Source of the DNA: Acidobacteriota bacterium
Lineage (GTDB): Bacteria > Acidobacteriota > UBA4820 > DSQY01
Assembly: GCA_021778515.1 (NCBI GenBank)
Contig: JAJYCJ010000013.1
Span: 1-47,662 of the forward strand
Direction: 5' to 3'
DNA length: 47,662 nucleotides
Positions 16,355-25,156 of the stretch are shown here, one piece after another. The first letter of the stretch is position 1. Each line of letters starts with the position of its first letter. The translations under genes and the position numbers were made by a program. The notes beneath the pieces are model-generated. The model had not been told where the DNA came from, ran no database searches, and was given only the letters and a program-made list of their open reading frames with translations.

Positions 16355-16815
16355 TGTGCGGAGGAATTGGGCGTGGAGTGGTACCCCTTGTCCTTCACGT
16401 ACCAGCCCAGCTGCCGGCCGGTGGAGGCGTCGAATACGAAGGCCCAGTCCCAGCCCAGATGCCCGGTGATGGCGGCGACCCGTGGCGCGTGCTCGGTGGG
16501 CAGCAGGGCGTTCCACTTGGCCGCGTCCACGAAGAGCTCCTGGCGGTCCTGCTGAACCTTCAGCAGGAGGCCGCTATCCCTGGCCTCCCGCCACACCTGG
16601 GCGTCGCGCTCCAGGACAACCTGCCGCGCGGCCAGCTCGGCGGGGCCGGGCTTGAGCCAGAGGGGCGACAGGAGGAGCCAGAGAAAGCCCAGGACGAGGG
16701 CGATGACGAGAACGCCCACGGCGGCCAGCGCCACCTCGCTCTTGCGGCTCATGCTGAAGCGGGTGAGCTTCCGCTCCCGCCTTCTGCCCGGGTGTCTCCC
16801 GGATTCTCGCGCCAT
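16351..16815 (-). CDS. Single-pass membrane protein of unknown function
   Basis: A 154-residue protein: a basic N-terminus (RHPGRRRERK), one transmembrane helix at about residues 29-52 (VALAAVGVLVIALVLGFLWL) and a soluble C-terminal domain that ends in a beta-rich stretch (HLGWDWAFVFDASTGRQLGW). I recognise no family. ATG 16815 has a GGAGAG-like site; an in-frame ATG 21 codons later is an alternative. It follows the YjbQ gene by 6 nt on the same strand, and its stop codon overlaps that of the convergent flavoprotein gene. Confidence 0.65.
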   Translation of the reverse strand: MARESGRHPGRRRERKLTRFSMSRKSEVALAAVGVLVIALVLGFLWLLLSPLWLKPGPAELAARQVVLERDAQVWREARDSGLLLKVQQDRQELFVDAAKWNALLPTEHAPRVAAITGHLGWDWAFVFDASTGRQLGWYVKDKGYHSTPNSSAH

Positions 16816-16821
16816 GCCCGG

Positions 16822-17241
16822 CTACTCTCCGATGACCTTGACGAGCACCCGCTTGGGCCTGCGCCCGTCGAACTCGCCGTAGAAGATCTGCTCCCACGGG
16901 CCGAAGTCCAGCCGCCCGCCCGTGACGGCCACAAGCGCCTCGCGGCCCATCACCTGCCGCTTGAGGTGGGCGTCGGCGTTGTCCTCCCCGGTGCGGTTGT
17001 GCCGGTAGCGGCTCACGGGCTCGTGCGGGGCCAGCCCCTCGAGCCACTCCTCGTAATCCTGGTGGAGCCCGGGTTCGTCGTCGTTGATGAAGACGCTGGC
17101 GGTGATGTGCATGGCGTTGACCAGGCACAACCCCTCTCGGATCCCGCTGGCCGCCACGGCCGCCTGGACCCGGTCCGTGATGTTGAGGAAGGCCCGCCGG
17201 CTGGGCGTCTCGATGGTCAGGGTCTCCCGGTGCGACTTCAT
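16822..17241 (-). CDS. YjbQ/UPF0047 family protein
   Basis: A 139-residue protein of the YjbQ family, small trimeric proteins with a conserved metal- or phosphate-binding pocket. Some members show weak thiamine-phosphate synthase activity, but the cellular role is open. Conserved stretches here are [42 protein letters not shown] and [18 protein letters not shown]. An AGGAGG ribosome site precedes the ATG. The next gene on the strand follows after 6 nt. Confidence 0.93.
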   Translation of the reverse strand: MKSHRETLTIETPSRRAFLNITDRVQAAVAASGIREGLCLVNAMHITASVFINDDEPGLHQDYEEWLEGLAPHEPVSRYRHNRTGEDNADAHLKRQVMGREALVAVTGGRLDFGPWEQIFYGEFDGRRPKRVLVKVIGE

Positions 17242-17418
17242 GGACGCCTCCTGGTGTGGGCCTGCGCTCGCGCAGGATGCACTGCTTCCCCCATTCTATG
17301 GCACCCAGCACGAATCCGCGCAAGCCCGGGTACGAAGATGCCCGCCGGCGGACGGATGAGGCCGCCTGGCGACGCCCCGCTCGGAGACTCTCGGGGAAGC
17401 GGCAGAGAAGCCGCCAGC

Positions 17419-17447
17419 TTGCCAGGGTGCGGCCCTGCTCCTAGAAT
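17419..17447 (+). promoter_or_regulatory. Sigma-70-type promoter for the sigma factor operon
   Basis: TTGCCA (17419-17424), 17-bp spacer, TAGAAT (17442-17447). Both hexamers match the consensus in five of six positions. The predicted start near 17454 leaves a leader of only about 9 nt, made almost entirely of the GGAGGAG ribosome site. Confidence 0.6.
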
Positions 17448-17462
17448 GCTGGCGGAGGAGCG

Positions 17463-18038
17463 ATGGAGGCCCAGCGGGTCCTGACCGATGCGGAGGTGGT
17501 GAAGGAGATCCTGGGGGGAGACCGGGAGGCCTTCGCGTTGCTGGTGGAGCGCTACCAGAAGGGCCTGGTGAACTACATCTACCACATGGTCCACCGCTAC
17601 GAGGAGGCCCTCGAGCTGTGCCAGGAGGTCTTCCTGAAGGCCTACGGAAGCCTCGACCGATACGACGGCCAGTACAAATTCTCCACGTGGCTCTACAAGA
17701 TCGCGAGCAACCACACCATCGACTATCTGAGGCGCCAGAAAATGACCACCCTCTCCATCCAGGAGCGGCAGGACGACCCCGACCACCCCGAACTGCCCCT
17801 GGAAAGTGCAACTTTGAATCCGCACGACGCGTATCGAAACCAGGTGATACTCGCCGAAGTCACGAAGGCCCTGGAAGAGCTGCCTCCCTCATACAGGGAG
17901 CTCATCCTGCTCAGGCACTTCAACTTCCGCTCCTACGAGGAGATGGCGAAGATCACCGGACTGCCGATCGGGACCGTCAAGAATCGGATTTTCAGGGCCC
18001 GCCAGCTCCTCATGGAGCGGCTCAAGGACTTTCGGTAG
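17463..18038 (+). CDS. RNA polymerase ECF-type sigma-70 factor (RpoE-like)
   Basis: A 191-residue sigma factor with regions 2 and 4 only. Region 2 runs from about residue 20 to 90 (AFALLVERYQKGLVNYIYHMV, then FSTWLYKIASNHTIDYLRR). An acidic linker follows (QDDPDHPELP). Region 4 is at about 130-190 (ALEELPPSYRELILLRHFNFRSYEEMAKITGLPIGTVKNRIFRAR). It directs transcription of a target set that cannot be read from this window. The gene directly downstream encodes a zinc-finger anti-sigma-like protein, the usual partner. Its own promoter looks like the housekeeping type. Confidence 0.96.
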   Translation: MEAQRVLTDAEVVKEILGGDREAFALLVERYQKGLVNYIYHMVHRYEEALELCQEVFLKAYGSLDRYDGQYKFSTWLYKIASNHTIDYLRRQKMTTLSIQERQDDPDHPELPLESATLNPHDAYRNQVILAEVTKALEELPPSYRELILLRHFNFRSYEEMAKITGLPIGTVKNRIFRARQLLMERLKDFR

Positions 18039-18057
18039 CTCCGTTGGAGGTGGGACG

Positions 18058-18315
18058 GTGACGGACAAAACCAGCACTCGCTGCCTGAAAGTCCTGGCGT
18101 TGCTTCCCCGCTTCATCGAGAACGACTTCACACCGGAGGAGGCCGAGGAGATCCGGGCCCACCTGGCCGCCTGCCCCTCCTGCTGGGCGGAGTACGAGGC
18201 CATGCGGGGGCTGGTGGACACCCTCGAGAGCCTGCCCAACATCGGCGTGCCGGCCTCCTTCAAGGACGCGGTCATGCGGCACCTGCCGCCGTCCAAGGAT
18301 CCCGAGGACTCATGA
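18058..18315 (+). CDS. Small soluble zinc-finger anti-sigma factor-like protein
   Basis: An 85-residue protein starting at GTG, with GGAGGTGGG upstream. It has the HxxxCxxC zinc motif of ZAS-type anti-sigma domains (His35, Cys39, Cys42), with Cys9 as a possible fourth ligand. There is no transmembrane helix and no sensor domain, so it would act in the cytoplasm, perhaps as a redox-responsive inhibitor of the adjacent sigma factor. It lies 19 nt after the sigma gene, and its TGA overlaps the smpB ATG. Confidence 0.85.
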   Translation: MTDKTSTRCLKVLALLPRFIENDFTPEEAEEIRAHLAACPSCWAEYEAMRGLVDTLESLPNIGVPASFKDAVMRHLPPSKDPEDS

Positions 18316-18785
18316 CCGACCGAACCGAGGCCCAGCGGGACATCTCGCGCAACCGGCAGGCCTTCCACCTCTACGAGATCCTCGACAAGTTCGAGGCGGG
18401 CATGGTGCTCCTGGGCCCCGAGGTGAAGTCCATCCGGGCTGGCCACATCCAGTTGAAGGAGGCCTACGCGCTGGTGGAGGGCGAGGAGCTCTGGCTCCAT
18501 CAGTGCCACGTCTCGCCCTACAGCCACCACACGCACGAGGCCCTGACCCCCGTGGACCCGCTCCGCAAGCGCAAGCTCCTCATGCACAAGAAGGAGATCC
18601 TGAAGCTCAAGGGGAGGGTGGAGGAGAAGGGGCTGGCGCTGGTTCCGCTCAGGGTCTACCTCAGCCGCGGCTCCATCAAGGTGGAGCTGGGCCTGGGGCG
18701 GGGCAAAAAGATCTACGACAAGAAGGAGGCCCTCAAGGAGCGCGACATCGCCCGCGAAACCGAGCGAGCCATGAGGGAAAGGTAG
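18312..18785 (+). CDS. smpB: SsrA-binding protein SmpB
   Basis: A 157-residue protein that binds tmRNA and brings it to stalled ribosomes in trans-translation. It has the SmpB start SRNRQAFHLYEILDKFEAGMVLLGPEVKSIR (in parts), the central PLRKRKLLMHKKEI and the basic C-terminal tail GRGKKIYDKKEALKERD that probes the empty mRNA channel. Length is typical. The ATG overlaps the anti-sigma-like gene stop, so it is probably transcribed from the sigma-factor promoter. I found no ssrA (tmRNA) gene in the window. Confidence 0.97.
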   Translation: MTDRTEAQRDISRNRQAFHLYEILDKFEAGMVLLGPEVKSIRAGHIQLKEAYALVEGEELWLHQCHVSPYSHHTHEALTPVDPLRKRKLLMHKKEILKLKGRVEEKGLALVPLRVYLSRGSIKVELGLGRGKKIYDKKEALKERDIARETERAMRER

Positions 18786-18831
18786 GGCTGGGCCGCCGGG
18801 GAAGAGCGGCGGGGGGGTGGCGAGGCGGTTC

Positions 18832-20115
18832 ATGGGCAGCATGATCTCCGATCCCTTCGTGGTCCCGAGCGGCAGGGCGGCCCGCGGCACGGCCCGCGTT
18901 CCCACCTCCAAATCCATCGCCCACCGCGCCCTGATCCTGGCGGCCCTCGCCGAGGAGACGAGCGAGCTCCACCCCGTGCCCGATGCCCAGGACGTTCGGG
19001 CGACGCTGTCCTGCATCCGGGCCCTGGGGGCCCGAACCGAGGGCGGCGAGCGCCTCACGGTGCGCGGAACTTCCGGCCGTCTCTCCCCGCCGGACTCGCC
19101 CCTTCACTGCGCCGCCAGCGGCACCACCCTCCGCCTGCTCATGGCCGTCTGCGCGGCCTCGGAGGGCAGCTTCACCCTGGATGGAGATTCGCAGCTCCGC
19201 CGCCGCCCCGTCGGTCCCCTGGCCCGAGCCCTGGCCGGGACGGGCGCGGTGCTGCGGTTCGCCGACCGCGAGGGCTTCCCGCCGGTGGTGATCGAAGGGC
19301 GGAGCTGGGAGGGCGGAGGGATGGAGGTGGACTCCTCCATCAGCAGCCAGTTCGTCTCCGGGATGCTCCTGGCGGCGCCCCTGGCGCGGGGCCCCGTTCG
19401 GCTCCGCGCGTCGCGGCTGGTGTCCGGGGCCTACGCGCGCATGACCGCGGCGCTCATGGGCCGCTTCGGGGCCGAGGTGCGCGAAGCGGCCGGAGGGTGG
19501 TGGGAGGTGAAGCCGGGCCTCTACCGGGCAGCTCAGGTGGAGATCGAACCCGACGCCTCGGCGGCGGCCTTTCTGCTGGCCGCCGCGGCCGTGACCGGCG
19601 GCGAGGTCACGGTGGCCGGGATGCGGCGGCGCATGCTCCAGGGCGACGCCGCCTTTGCGGACCACCTGGAGGCGATGGGGTGCCGTCTTTCGGAATCGGA
19701 GGAGGGGATTGCGCTGGAGGGCCGACCCGCCCGCGGGCTGGAAGCCGACGTGCGCGATTGCCCGGATCTGGTGCCTCCCCTCGTGGCCGTGGCCCTCTTC
19801 GCGCCCTCTCCCACCGTCCTTTCGGGGGTCGGGCACCTGCGTTTCAAGGAGAGCGACCGGCTGGCGGTGCTGGCGGACGCCGTCACGGCCCTCGGGGGGA
19901 GCATGCTCGTGGAATCGGACCGTCTCACCGTCGTGCCGGCCCGCGACTATTGCCCCGCCCGCCTCGACCCCCACGGCGACCACCGCATGGCCATGGCCTT
20001 CGCCGTCATGGGGCTGATGGTCCCGGGAGTGGAGATCTCGGACCCCGCCTGCGTGGCCAAGTCGTTCCCCCGTTTCTTCCAGATTCTGGAAGGGCTCCTA
20101 CACCCCTCCTCTTAG
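18832..20115 (+). CDS. aroA: 3-phosphoshikimate 1-carboxyvinyltransferase (EPSP synthase)
   Basis: A 427-residue enzyme of the shikimate pathway. It transfers enolpyruvyl from PEP to shikimate-3-phosphate. Motifs: PTSKSIAHRALILAALA (Lys27, Ser28), CAASGTTLRLLMA, FKESDRLA and DPHGDHRMAMAFAVM. The start is uncertain: ATG 18832 was chosen, ATG 18841 and GTG 18817 are also in frame, and none has a convincing ribosome site. It follows smpB by 46 nt. Its TAG directly abuts the stop of the convergent methyltransferase gene. Confidence 0.94.
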   Translation: MGSMISDPFVVPSGRAARGTARVPTSKSIAHRALILAALAEETSELHPVPDAQDVRATLSCIRALGARTEGGERLTVRGTSGRLSPPDSPLHCAASGTTLRLLMAVCAASEGSFTLDGDSQLRRRPVGPLARALAGTGAVLRFADREGFPPVVIEGRSWEGGGMEVDSSISSQFVSGMLLAAPLARGPVRLRASRLVSGAYARMTAALMGRFGAEVREAAGGWWEVKPGLYRAAQVEIEPDASAAAFLLAAAAVTGGEVTVAGMRRRMLQGDAAFADHLEAMGCRLSESEEGIALEGRPARGLEADVRDCPDLVPPLVAVALFAPSPTVLSGVGHLRFKESDRLAVLADAVTALGGSMLVESDRLTVVPARDYCPARLDPHGDHRMAMAFAVMGLMVPGVEISDPACVAKSFPRFFQILEGLLHPSS

Positions 20116-21120
20116 CTAATGCTCCTTCCGTCCGACCAGGGCGGCCGTTTCGGGGCCGGTTTCCATCCGGGTCATACCCGTGAATCCGGCGGCCTCCATC
20201 CAACCCGTGACCTCTCCCACCGTGTAGGTATCTCCTCTCTCCGTCCCCACCAGCATGTTGAGGGCAAAGAGGGCCGCTCGGGCCGGTCCGCCACGGTCCT
20301 CGTCCATGAAGAACTCCTGGATGACCAGCCAGCCTCCCGGGCGGAGCGCGGCCGCGCATTTGCGGATCAGCAGCTGGTTCTCCTCCGCCCCGTTGCTGTG
20401 GAGGATCGCCGAAAGAAGGACCAGATCGAAGCCAGGCGGGAGGGGGTCTTGCAGATAATCTCCGCCCACCGTGTCCACGCGCTCCGAAGCCCCCTCCATG
20501 TCGAGAAACCGCCGGGTCAGCGGCAGCACCTCGGGCAGGTCGAAGACCGTTGCGCGGGTGGCCTCCCCCGCCCGGACGAAGGCCGCCGCGTAGGCTCCCG
20601 AGCCGCCACCCACGTCGAGCACGCGCCGAACCTCGCGCAGATCCAGCCTGGTGACGAGGCCGTCGGCGGCCCTGCGAGCGCGGTCGTGCATGGCCGCGAT
20701 GAAGGCTTCGGTTTTCTCCGCATCGGCGCGGCGGTTTTCGCGGACGACCGAGGTACCGGCGCGCACGGCGGCGGTGAGGGTGCTCCAGCTCTCCCAGAGG
20801 TTCACCTGGTGCATCAGGCCGGCCAGGTACTCCGGGCTGTCCGGCAGGAGAAATCGCCTGCCCTCCGGCGTGTGGGCGAAGCGCCCGCCGCGCTTTTCCA
20901 GGATGCCCGTGGCGGCCAGCGCGGTCATGAGACGGTCCGTGGCCCGGCGATCGGTGCCGAGCGCCTCGGCCACCTCATCCGAGCTGCGCTCCTGCGCCCC
21001 GAGCGCCGCAAAGAGCCCCAGCTCCACGGCCGACAGGAAGGCGCGGCTTCGCTGGAAGGCCCCCGCTGCGTCCCAGTAGGCCTGTGGGTAGGAGAGGTTC
21101 TTGGGCGAGTGGGTATCCAT
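20116..21120 (-). CDS. SAM-dependent O-methyltransferase (plant/hydroxyneurosporene type)
   Basis: A 334-residue protein. Residues about 15-100 form the winged-helix dimerisation domain of O-methyltransferases (AFLSAVELGLFAAL, then TGILEKRGGRFAHT). Residues about 165-330 form the Rossmann domain with the SAM motif RRVLDVGGGSGAYAAAF, DLPEVLP and later LRPGGWLVIQEFFMDEDR. It resembles methyltransferases of natural-product or pigment pathways (Methyltransf_2), but the acceptor is unknown. A very good GGAGGTG site precedes the ATG. It is a single gene between the convergent aroA and the divergent hisS. Confidence 0.9.
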   Translation of the reverse strand: MDTHSPKNLSYPQAYWDAAGAFQRSRAFLSAVELGLFAALGAQERSSDEVAEALGTDRRATDRLMTALAATGILEKRGGRFAHTPEGRRFLLPDSPEYLAGLMHQVNLWESWSTLTAAVRAGTSVVRENRRADAEKTEAFIAAMHDRARRAADGLVTRLDLREVRRVLDVGGGSGAYAAAFVRAGEATRATVFDLPEVLPLTRRFLDMEGASERVDTVGGDYLQDPLPPGFDLVLLSAILHSNGAEENQLLIRKCAAALRPGGWLVIQEFFMDEDRGGPARAALFALNMLVGTERGDTYTVGEVTGWMEAAGFTGMTRMETGPETAALVGRKEH

Positions 21121-21190
21121 GACGTCACCTCCTGATCACACGAGCACCATATCACGGCCGGTTGGGGTGGTGCGGCGGGGCACCGGCGCG

Positions 21191-21219
21191 TTGGGCTTTG
21201 GGGGCGGGGATGGTAGAAT
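21191..21219 (+). promoter_or_regulatory. Promoter for hisS-aspS
   Basis: TTGGGC (21191-21196), 17-bp spacer, TAGAAT (21214-21219). The -10 is identical to that of the sigma-factor operon. Predicted start near 21226 gives a leader of about 12 nt that includes GGAGG (21229-21233). Confidence 0.5.
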
Positions 21220-21237
21220 CCCCCCGTTGGAGGACGC

Positions 21238-22488
21238 ATGATTTCAGCGGTCAAGGGGACACAGGACCTTCTCTTCCCGGACATCACGGTCTGGCAGACC
21301 GTGGAGAGGGCGGCGCGCGAGACCTTCGCGAGGTACGGCTTCACGGAGATCCGGACGCCGATCCTCGAGCCCACGGAGCTCTTCGTGCGGGGCATCGGGG
21401 ACGAGACCGACATCGTGACCAAGGAGATGTACACCTTCCAGGACCGGAAGGGGCGGAGCCTGACCATGCGGCCCGAGAACACGGCCGGCGTGGCCCGCTC
21501 CATGGTGGAGCACCGGCTCTACGAGTCGCCGATCCACGGGAGGCTCTACTACATCGGGCCGCAGTTCCGCTACGAGAGGCCCCAGAAGGGGCGCTACCGG
21601 CAGTTCCACCAGATCGGCGCCGAGGTCCTGGGCGATCCCGCGCCGGGTGTGGATGCCGAGACCATCGCCATGGTGATGGAGTTTCTGGGGGCCGTGGGGG
21701 TGATGGGCCTGGTCGTGCAGCTCAACTCCGTGGGCTGCCCCAATTGCCGGCCCATCTACGTCTCCGCCTTGAAAGAGGAGCTGGCCGGCTCGGCGGAACA
21801 CCTGTGCGGGGACTGCCGCCGCCGCCTGGAGACCAACCCGCTGCGCGTGCTGGACTGCAAGGTGCCCACCTGCCAGCCCTACCTGGACAAGGCGCCGCAC
21901 TTCACCGATTTCCTGTGCGAGGCCTGCGCCGAGCACCACGATGCCCTGCGCGAGGCGCTGGAGATCCTCCACGTGCCCTTCGTGCCTCGCCCCAGGCTCG
22001 TGCGGGGGCTGGACTATTACACCCGAACGGTGTTCGAGGTGACGAGCAGCGCGCTGGGTGCCCAGGACGCCCTGCTGGGGGGCGGGCGGTACGACGGCCT
22101 CCTGGAGCAGATCGGCGGCCCGGCCTGCGCGGGCTTCGGTTGGGCCCTCGGCATGGAGCGGCTCCTCATGGCCCTCCCGCAGCCGGCGGCCTCCCGCCTG
22201 CCTTGGAGCTACCTCGCCTGGGCGGGCGGAGGGACCTACCGAGCCGCCCTCGCCCTGGCGAGGGATCTGAGGGCGGCGGGCGCCGTCGTGGTGATGGAGC
22301 ACACGGCCCGCTCCTTCAAGTCGGCCCTCAAGCGGGCGGACCGGATGAACGTGCGCTTCGTGGTGCTGTTGGGCGAGGAGGAGGCCGGTTCGGGGCGCTA
22401 CACGCTCAAGGACATGGCGACGGGCGAGCAATCCGCACTGGGGCGCGAAGAGCTGACGCGCCACCTGACGGAGGAGGAGGGAGCATGA
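21238..22488 (+). CDS. hisS: Histidyl-tRNA synthetase
   Basis: A 416-residue class II aminoacyl-tRNA synthetase that charges tRNA-His. Motif 2 is in FRYERPQKGRYRQFHQIG; histidine-binding motifs are LVRGLDYYTRTVFE and GGGRYDGL; motif 3 is FGWALGMERLL. The insertion domain carries cysteine pairs CPNC and CGDC followed by LDCK and LCEAC, a zinc-ribbon-like pattern seen in many bacterial HisRS. The anticodon-binding domain follows residue 325. ATG 21238 has GGAGG 4-5 nt upstream. The stop overlaps the aspS ATG. Confidence 0.97.
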   Translation: MISAVKGTQDLLFPDITVWQTVERAARETFARYGFTEIRTPILEPTELFVRGIGDETDIVTKEMYTFQDRKGRSLTMRPENTAGVARSMVEHRLYESPIHGRLYYIGPQFRYERPQKGRYRQFHQIGAEVLGDPAPGVDAETIAMVMEFLGAVGVMGLVVQLNSVGCPNCRPIYVSALKEELAGSAEHLCGDCRRRLETNPLRVLDCKVPTCQPYLDKAPHFTDFLCEACAEHHDALREALEILHVPFVPRPRLVRGLDYYTRTVFEVTSSALGAQDALLGGGRYDGLLEQIGGPACAGFGWALGMERLLMALPQPAASRLPWSYLAWAGGGTYRAALALARDLRAAGAVVVMEHTARSFKSALKRADRMNVRFVVLLGEEEAGSGRYTLKDMATGEQSALGREELTRHLTEEEGA

Positions 22489-24251
22489 GCCTGCCTGAGA
22501 GGAGCCTCTACGCCGGTCTGGTCCGGAAGAGCCACGTGGGGGAGGAGGTGGTCCTGAAGGGATGGGTCCGCCGCCGCCGGGACCTGGGCAGCCTCGTCTT
22601 CATCGACCTGCGGGATCGGGAGGGAATCTGCCAGCTCGTCTTCTCCGAGGACGGGACGCCCGCCGCCTTCGCCCTGGCCAAGGAGCTGCGGCCCGAGTAC
22701 GTCATCGCGGTACGCGGAACCGTCCGACCCCGCGGCGAGAGGGACGTGAACCCCCACATGGAGACGGGGTCGGTGGAGGTGGAAGTCTCGGAGATCGAGG
22801 TCCTGGCCGAGGCCGAGACCCCGCCCTTCGCGGTGGAGGATGAGGCGCTCGTGAGCGAGGAGATGCGCCTCGCCTACCGGTACCTGGACCTCCGGCGCCC
22901 CTTCCAGAACGCCCGCATCGTGGCCCGCCACCGGCTGGCCCAGCGGACGCGCTCGCACCTCAGCGAACGGGGCTTCATCGAGATCGAGACGCCCTTCCTG
23001 ACCAAGTCCACGCCGGAGGGGGCCCGCGACTTCCTGGTCCCCTCGCGCCTCCGACCCGGCTCCTTCTACGCGCTCCCCCAGTCGCCCCAGCTCTTCAAAC
23101 AGCTCTGCATGGTGGCGGGCTTCGACCGCTACTTCCAGGTGGTCCGCTGCTTTAGGGACGAGGACCTGCGAGCGGACCGCCAGCTCGAATTCACGCAGAT
23201 CGACATCGAGATGTCCTTCCCCACGGAGGAGGCCATCATGGCGCTGGCCGAGGGGCTGGTGGCGGCTCTCTTCGAGGAGGCCGGTCTCGCTCCGCCCTCC
23301 TCAATTCCCCGGCTGACCTACGCCGAGGCCATGGAGCGCTACGGGTGCGACAAGCCCGACACGCGCTTTGGGCTCGAGCTGAGGACGGTCTCGCAGATCG
23401 CCAAAGGGACGGACTTCGGGGTCTTCAGGGGGGCGCTGGAGGCGGGCGGGTGCGTGCGGGGCCTGGCCGTGCCCGGCATGGCGGGGATCTCCCGGAAGCA
23501 GATCGACGAGCTGAACGGCATCGTGAAGCCCTTCGGCGGCAAGGGCGTCGTCAGCCTCATGCGCCGGGATGGGGCGCTCGCCGGCGCGGCTCTGAAGCAC
23601 ATCGGCGAGGGGCCCGCCGCGGCCATGCTGGAGGCTGTTGGAGCCAAGGAAGGGGACCTGGGGCTCTTCGTGGCCGACGGCTACGACACGGCCTGCGCCT
23701 GCCTGAGCGCGCTCCGGCTCCACTTCGCCGGGGCCCTGGGGCTCGTGGAGAAGGGCCGCCACGACCTGCTCTGGGTGCACCGCTTCCCCATGTTCGAGTG
23801 GAGCCCGGAGGAGGCGCGGTGGATGGCCCGCCACCATCCCTTCACCATGCCGCGCGAGGAGCACTGGGGGCTGCTGGAATCGGATCCCGGCGGGGTGGAG
23901 GCGCTGGCCTACGACCTCGTCCTGGACGGCAACGAGATCGGCGGCGGCTCCATCCGCATCCACCGGGGCGACGTCCAGCGCAAGGTGTTCAAGGCCCTCG
24001 GCTTCTCGGAGGAGCAGGCCCAGGAGAAGTTCGGCTTCCTCCTGGACGCCTTCCGCTTCGGCACTCCTCCCCACGGGGGAATCGCCTTCGGTTTCGACCG
24101 ACTGGTGATGCTCCTGCTGGGGTGCGACTCCATCCGCGATGTGATCCCCTTCCCCAAGACCACCTCGGGCCTCTGCCTGATGACCGGTTCTCCCGGCACC
24201 GTGGAGGCCAAGCAGCTCGACGAACTGGGGATCGCCGTCAAAGAGAAATAG
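22485..24251 (+). CDS. aspS: Aspartyl-tRNA synthetase (bacterial type)
   Basis: A 588-residue class II synthetase, the normal length for the bacterial type. Order of parts: OB-fold anticodon domain (about 1-110, GWVRRRRDLGSLVFIDLRDREG), catalytic domain with motif 2 (FRDEDLRADRQLEFTQID), a GAD insertion (about 290-415) and motif 3 (GIAFGFDRLVMLLLG). At the position where non-discriminating AspRS often has His in RRRDHG, this protein has Leu34 (RRRDLG), so it is more likely specific for tRNA-Asp. Its ATG overlaps the hisS stop by 4 nt, giving a hisS-aspS operon. Confidence 0.97.
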   Translation: MSLPERSLYAGLVRKSHVGEEVVLKGWVRRRRDLGSLVFIDLRDREGICQLVFSEDGTPAAFALAKELRPEYVIAVRGTVRPRGERDVNPHMETGSVEVEVSEIEVLAEAETPPFAVEDEALVSEEMRLAYRYLDLRRPFQNARIVARHRLAQRTRSHLSERGFIEIETPFLTKSTPEGARDFLVPSRLRPGSFYALPQSPQLFKQLCMVAGFDRYFQVVRCFRDEDLRADRQLEFTQIDIEMSFPTEEAIMALAEGLVAALFEEAGLAPPSSIPRLTYAEAMERYGCDKPDTRFGLELRTVSQIAKGTDFGVFRGALEAGGCVRGLAVPGMAGISRKQIDELNGIVKPFGGKGVVSLMRRDGALAGAALKHIGEGPAAAMLEAVGAKEGDLGLFVADGYDTACACLSALRLHFAGALGLVEKGRHDLLWVHRFPMFEWSPEEARWMARHHPFTMPREEHWGLLESDPGGVEALAYDLVLDGNEIGGGSIRIHRGDVQRKVFKALGFSEEQAQEKFGFLLDAFRFGTPPHGGIAFGFDRLVMLLLGCDSIRDVIPFPKTTSGLCLMTGSPGTVEAKQLDELGIAVKEK

Positions 24252-24373
24252 CCTTCGCGCCCTACCCGTCCACGATGGACCGCCTTACCGGCTCGAAGCC
24301 ACGGCCGGGTCTGGGCCGCGCCTTTGACGCGGCGCCGGGGGCCTTCGCCGGGCGCGTCCAGCTCGCGTGGCCG

Positions 24374-24955
24374 CTAGGAAGCCAGCCCGGCCTTCTGGAG
24401 CGCCTCGGCGGCGGAGCGAGCCACCTGAGCGATGGCATCCTGCGGCGACTTGGGGTCGAAGGTCCGGAACACGCCGGCCCAGACGAGCTTGTCCGTCGAG
24501 ACCCGGTAGACGCGGACCTCGGTCCACACCGTGGTGTCGGTCCAGGCCCAGGCGGGCGACTCGGCCCAGGCCCATCGGTAATAGCCCCAGAAGGTCGGGC
24601 CCATTCCCGGCGCCCAGTTCAGCTCCCGCTGAACCCCGGCGAAGCGGAGCAGGATGACCGCATCTACCCCCTTGGCCTTCAGCGCCTTCATGGTGGCGTC
24701 CTTGTCCTTCAGGACGGGCTCGGTCAGCAGGCGGTAGGCGGGGGCGGCGTGGAGGCCGGGCAGAAGGGATGCCAGCTCGTCCTCCCCGCTCCGGCGGGTC
24801 ACCTCGTTGGGGCTGATCACCAGGACCATGGCCGACTTGGGTTTGAAGCCGGAGGCCTGGGGGTCGGCCCAGGAGGAGCTGATGCGGGTGGAGGCGCATC
24901 CGATCAAGAGCAGGGGGGCGGAAAGGAGAAGGAGCGTTCGAAAGGTTCGTCGCAT
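24374..24955 (-). CDS. Lipoprotein of unknown function
   Basis: A 193-residue protein with a clear lipobox LLIGC (Cys20) after an N-terminal hydrophobic run. The mature start CASTRISSSWADPQASGFKPKSAMVLVISPNEVTRR (in parts) resembles a common family of uncharacterised bacterial lipoproteins with CASTxxxSSWxDP and a conserved second beta-strand. A Trp/Tyr-rich middle (WGYYRWAWAESPAWAW) is followed by a beta-sheet stretch and a helical end. ATG 24955 has GAGGAG 7 nt upstream; the frame upstream stays open opposite coaBC but that part is not coding. It faces aspS and diverges from coaBC. Confidence 0.82.
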   Translation of the reverse strand: MRRTFRTLLLLSAPLLLIGCASTRISSSWADPQASGFKPKSAMVLVISPNEVTRRSGEDELASLLPGLHAAPAYRLLTEPVLKDKDATMKALKAKGVDAVILLRFAGVQRELNWAPGMGPTFWGYYRWAWAESPAWAWTDTTVWTEVRVYRVSTDKLVWAGVFRTFDPKSPQDAIAQVARSAAEALQKAGLAS

Positions 24956-25062
24956 GGTGGACTCCTCGGGCGGGGCAGCCCTCCGGCGACCGCCGCCGGT
25001 GGCTCGTTCCCGATTCCCAATGTATGGCGCACCCAAGCCGAATGCCCGCAGGAGCTGGCTCG

Positions 25063-25091
25063 TTGGAGGAATGCCCGGCGGATGCCATAAT
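25063..25091 (+). promoter_or_regulatory. Promoter for coaBC
   Basis: TTGGAG (25063-25068), 17-bp spacer, CATAAT (25086-25091). The -10 matches the consensus in five of six positions. Predicted start near 25098 gives a leader of about 58 nt. Confidence 0.5.
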
Positions 25092-25156
25092 GGCGGACGA
25101 GGGCGCCGGGAGGGTGGAGAGCGACTCACGCCGGGCGCGAGCAGGGAGGGTCGGCC

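Noticed and set aside
24315-24333. GCCGCG/CGCGGC hairpin between aspS and the convergent lipoprotein gene, as a terminator
   Set aside because: The stem is only 6 bp with a 7-nt loop and no T-tract on either strand; such stems arise often by chance at this GC content.
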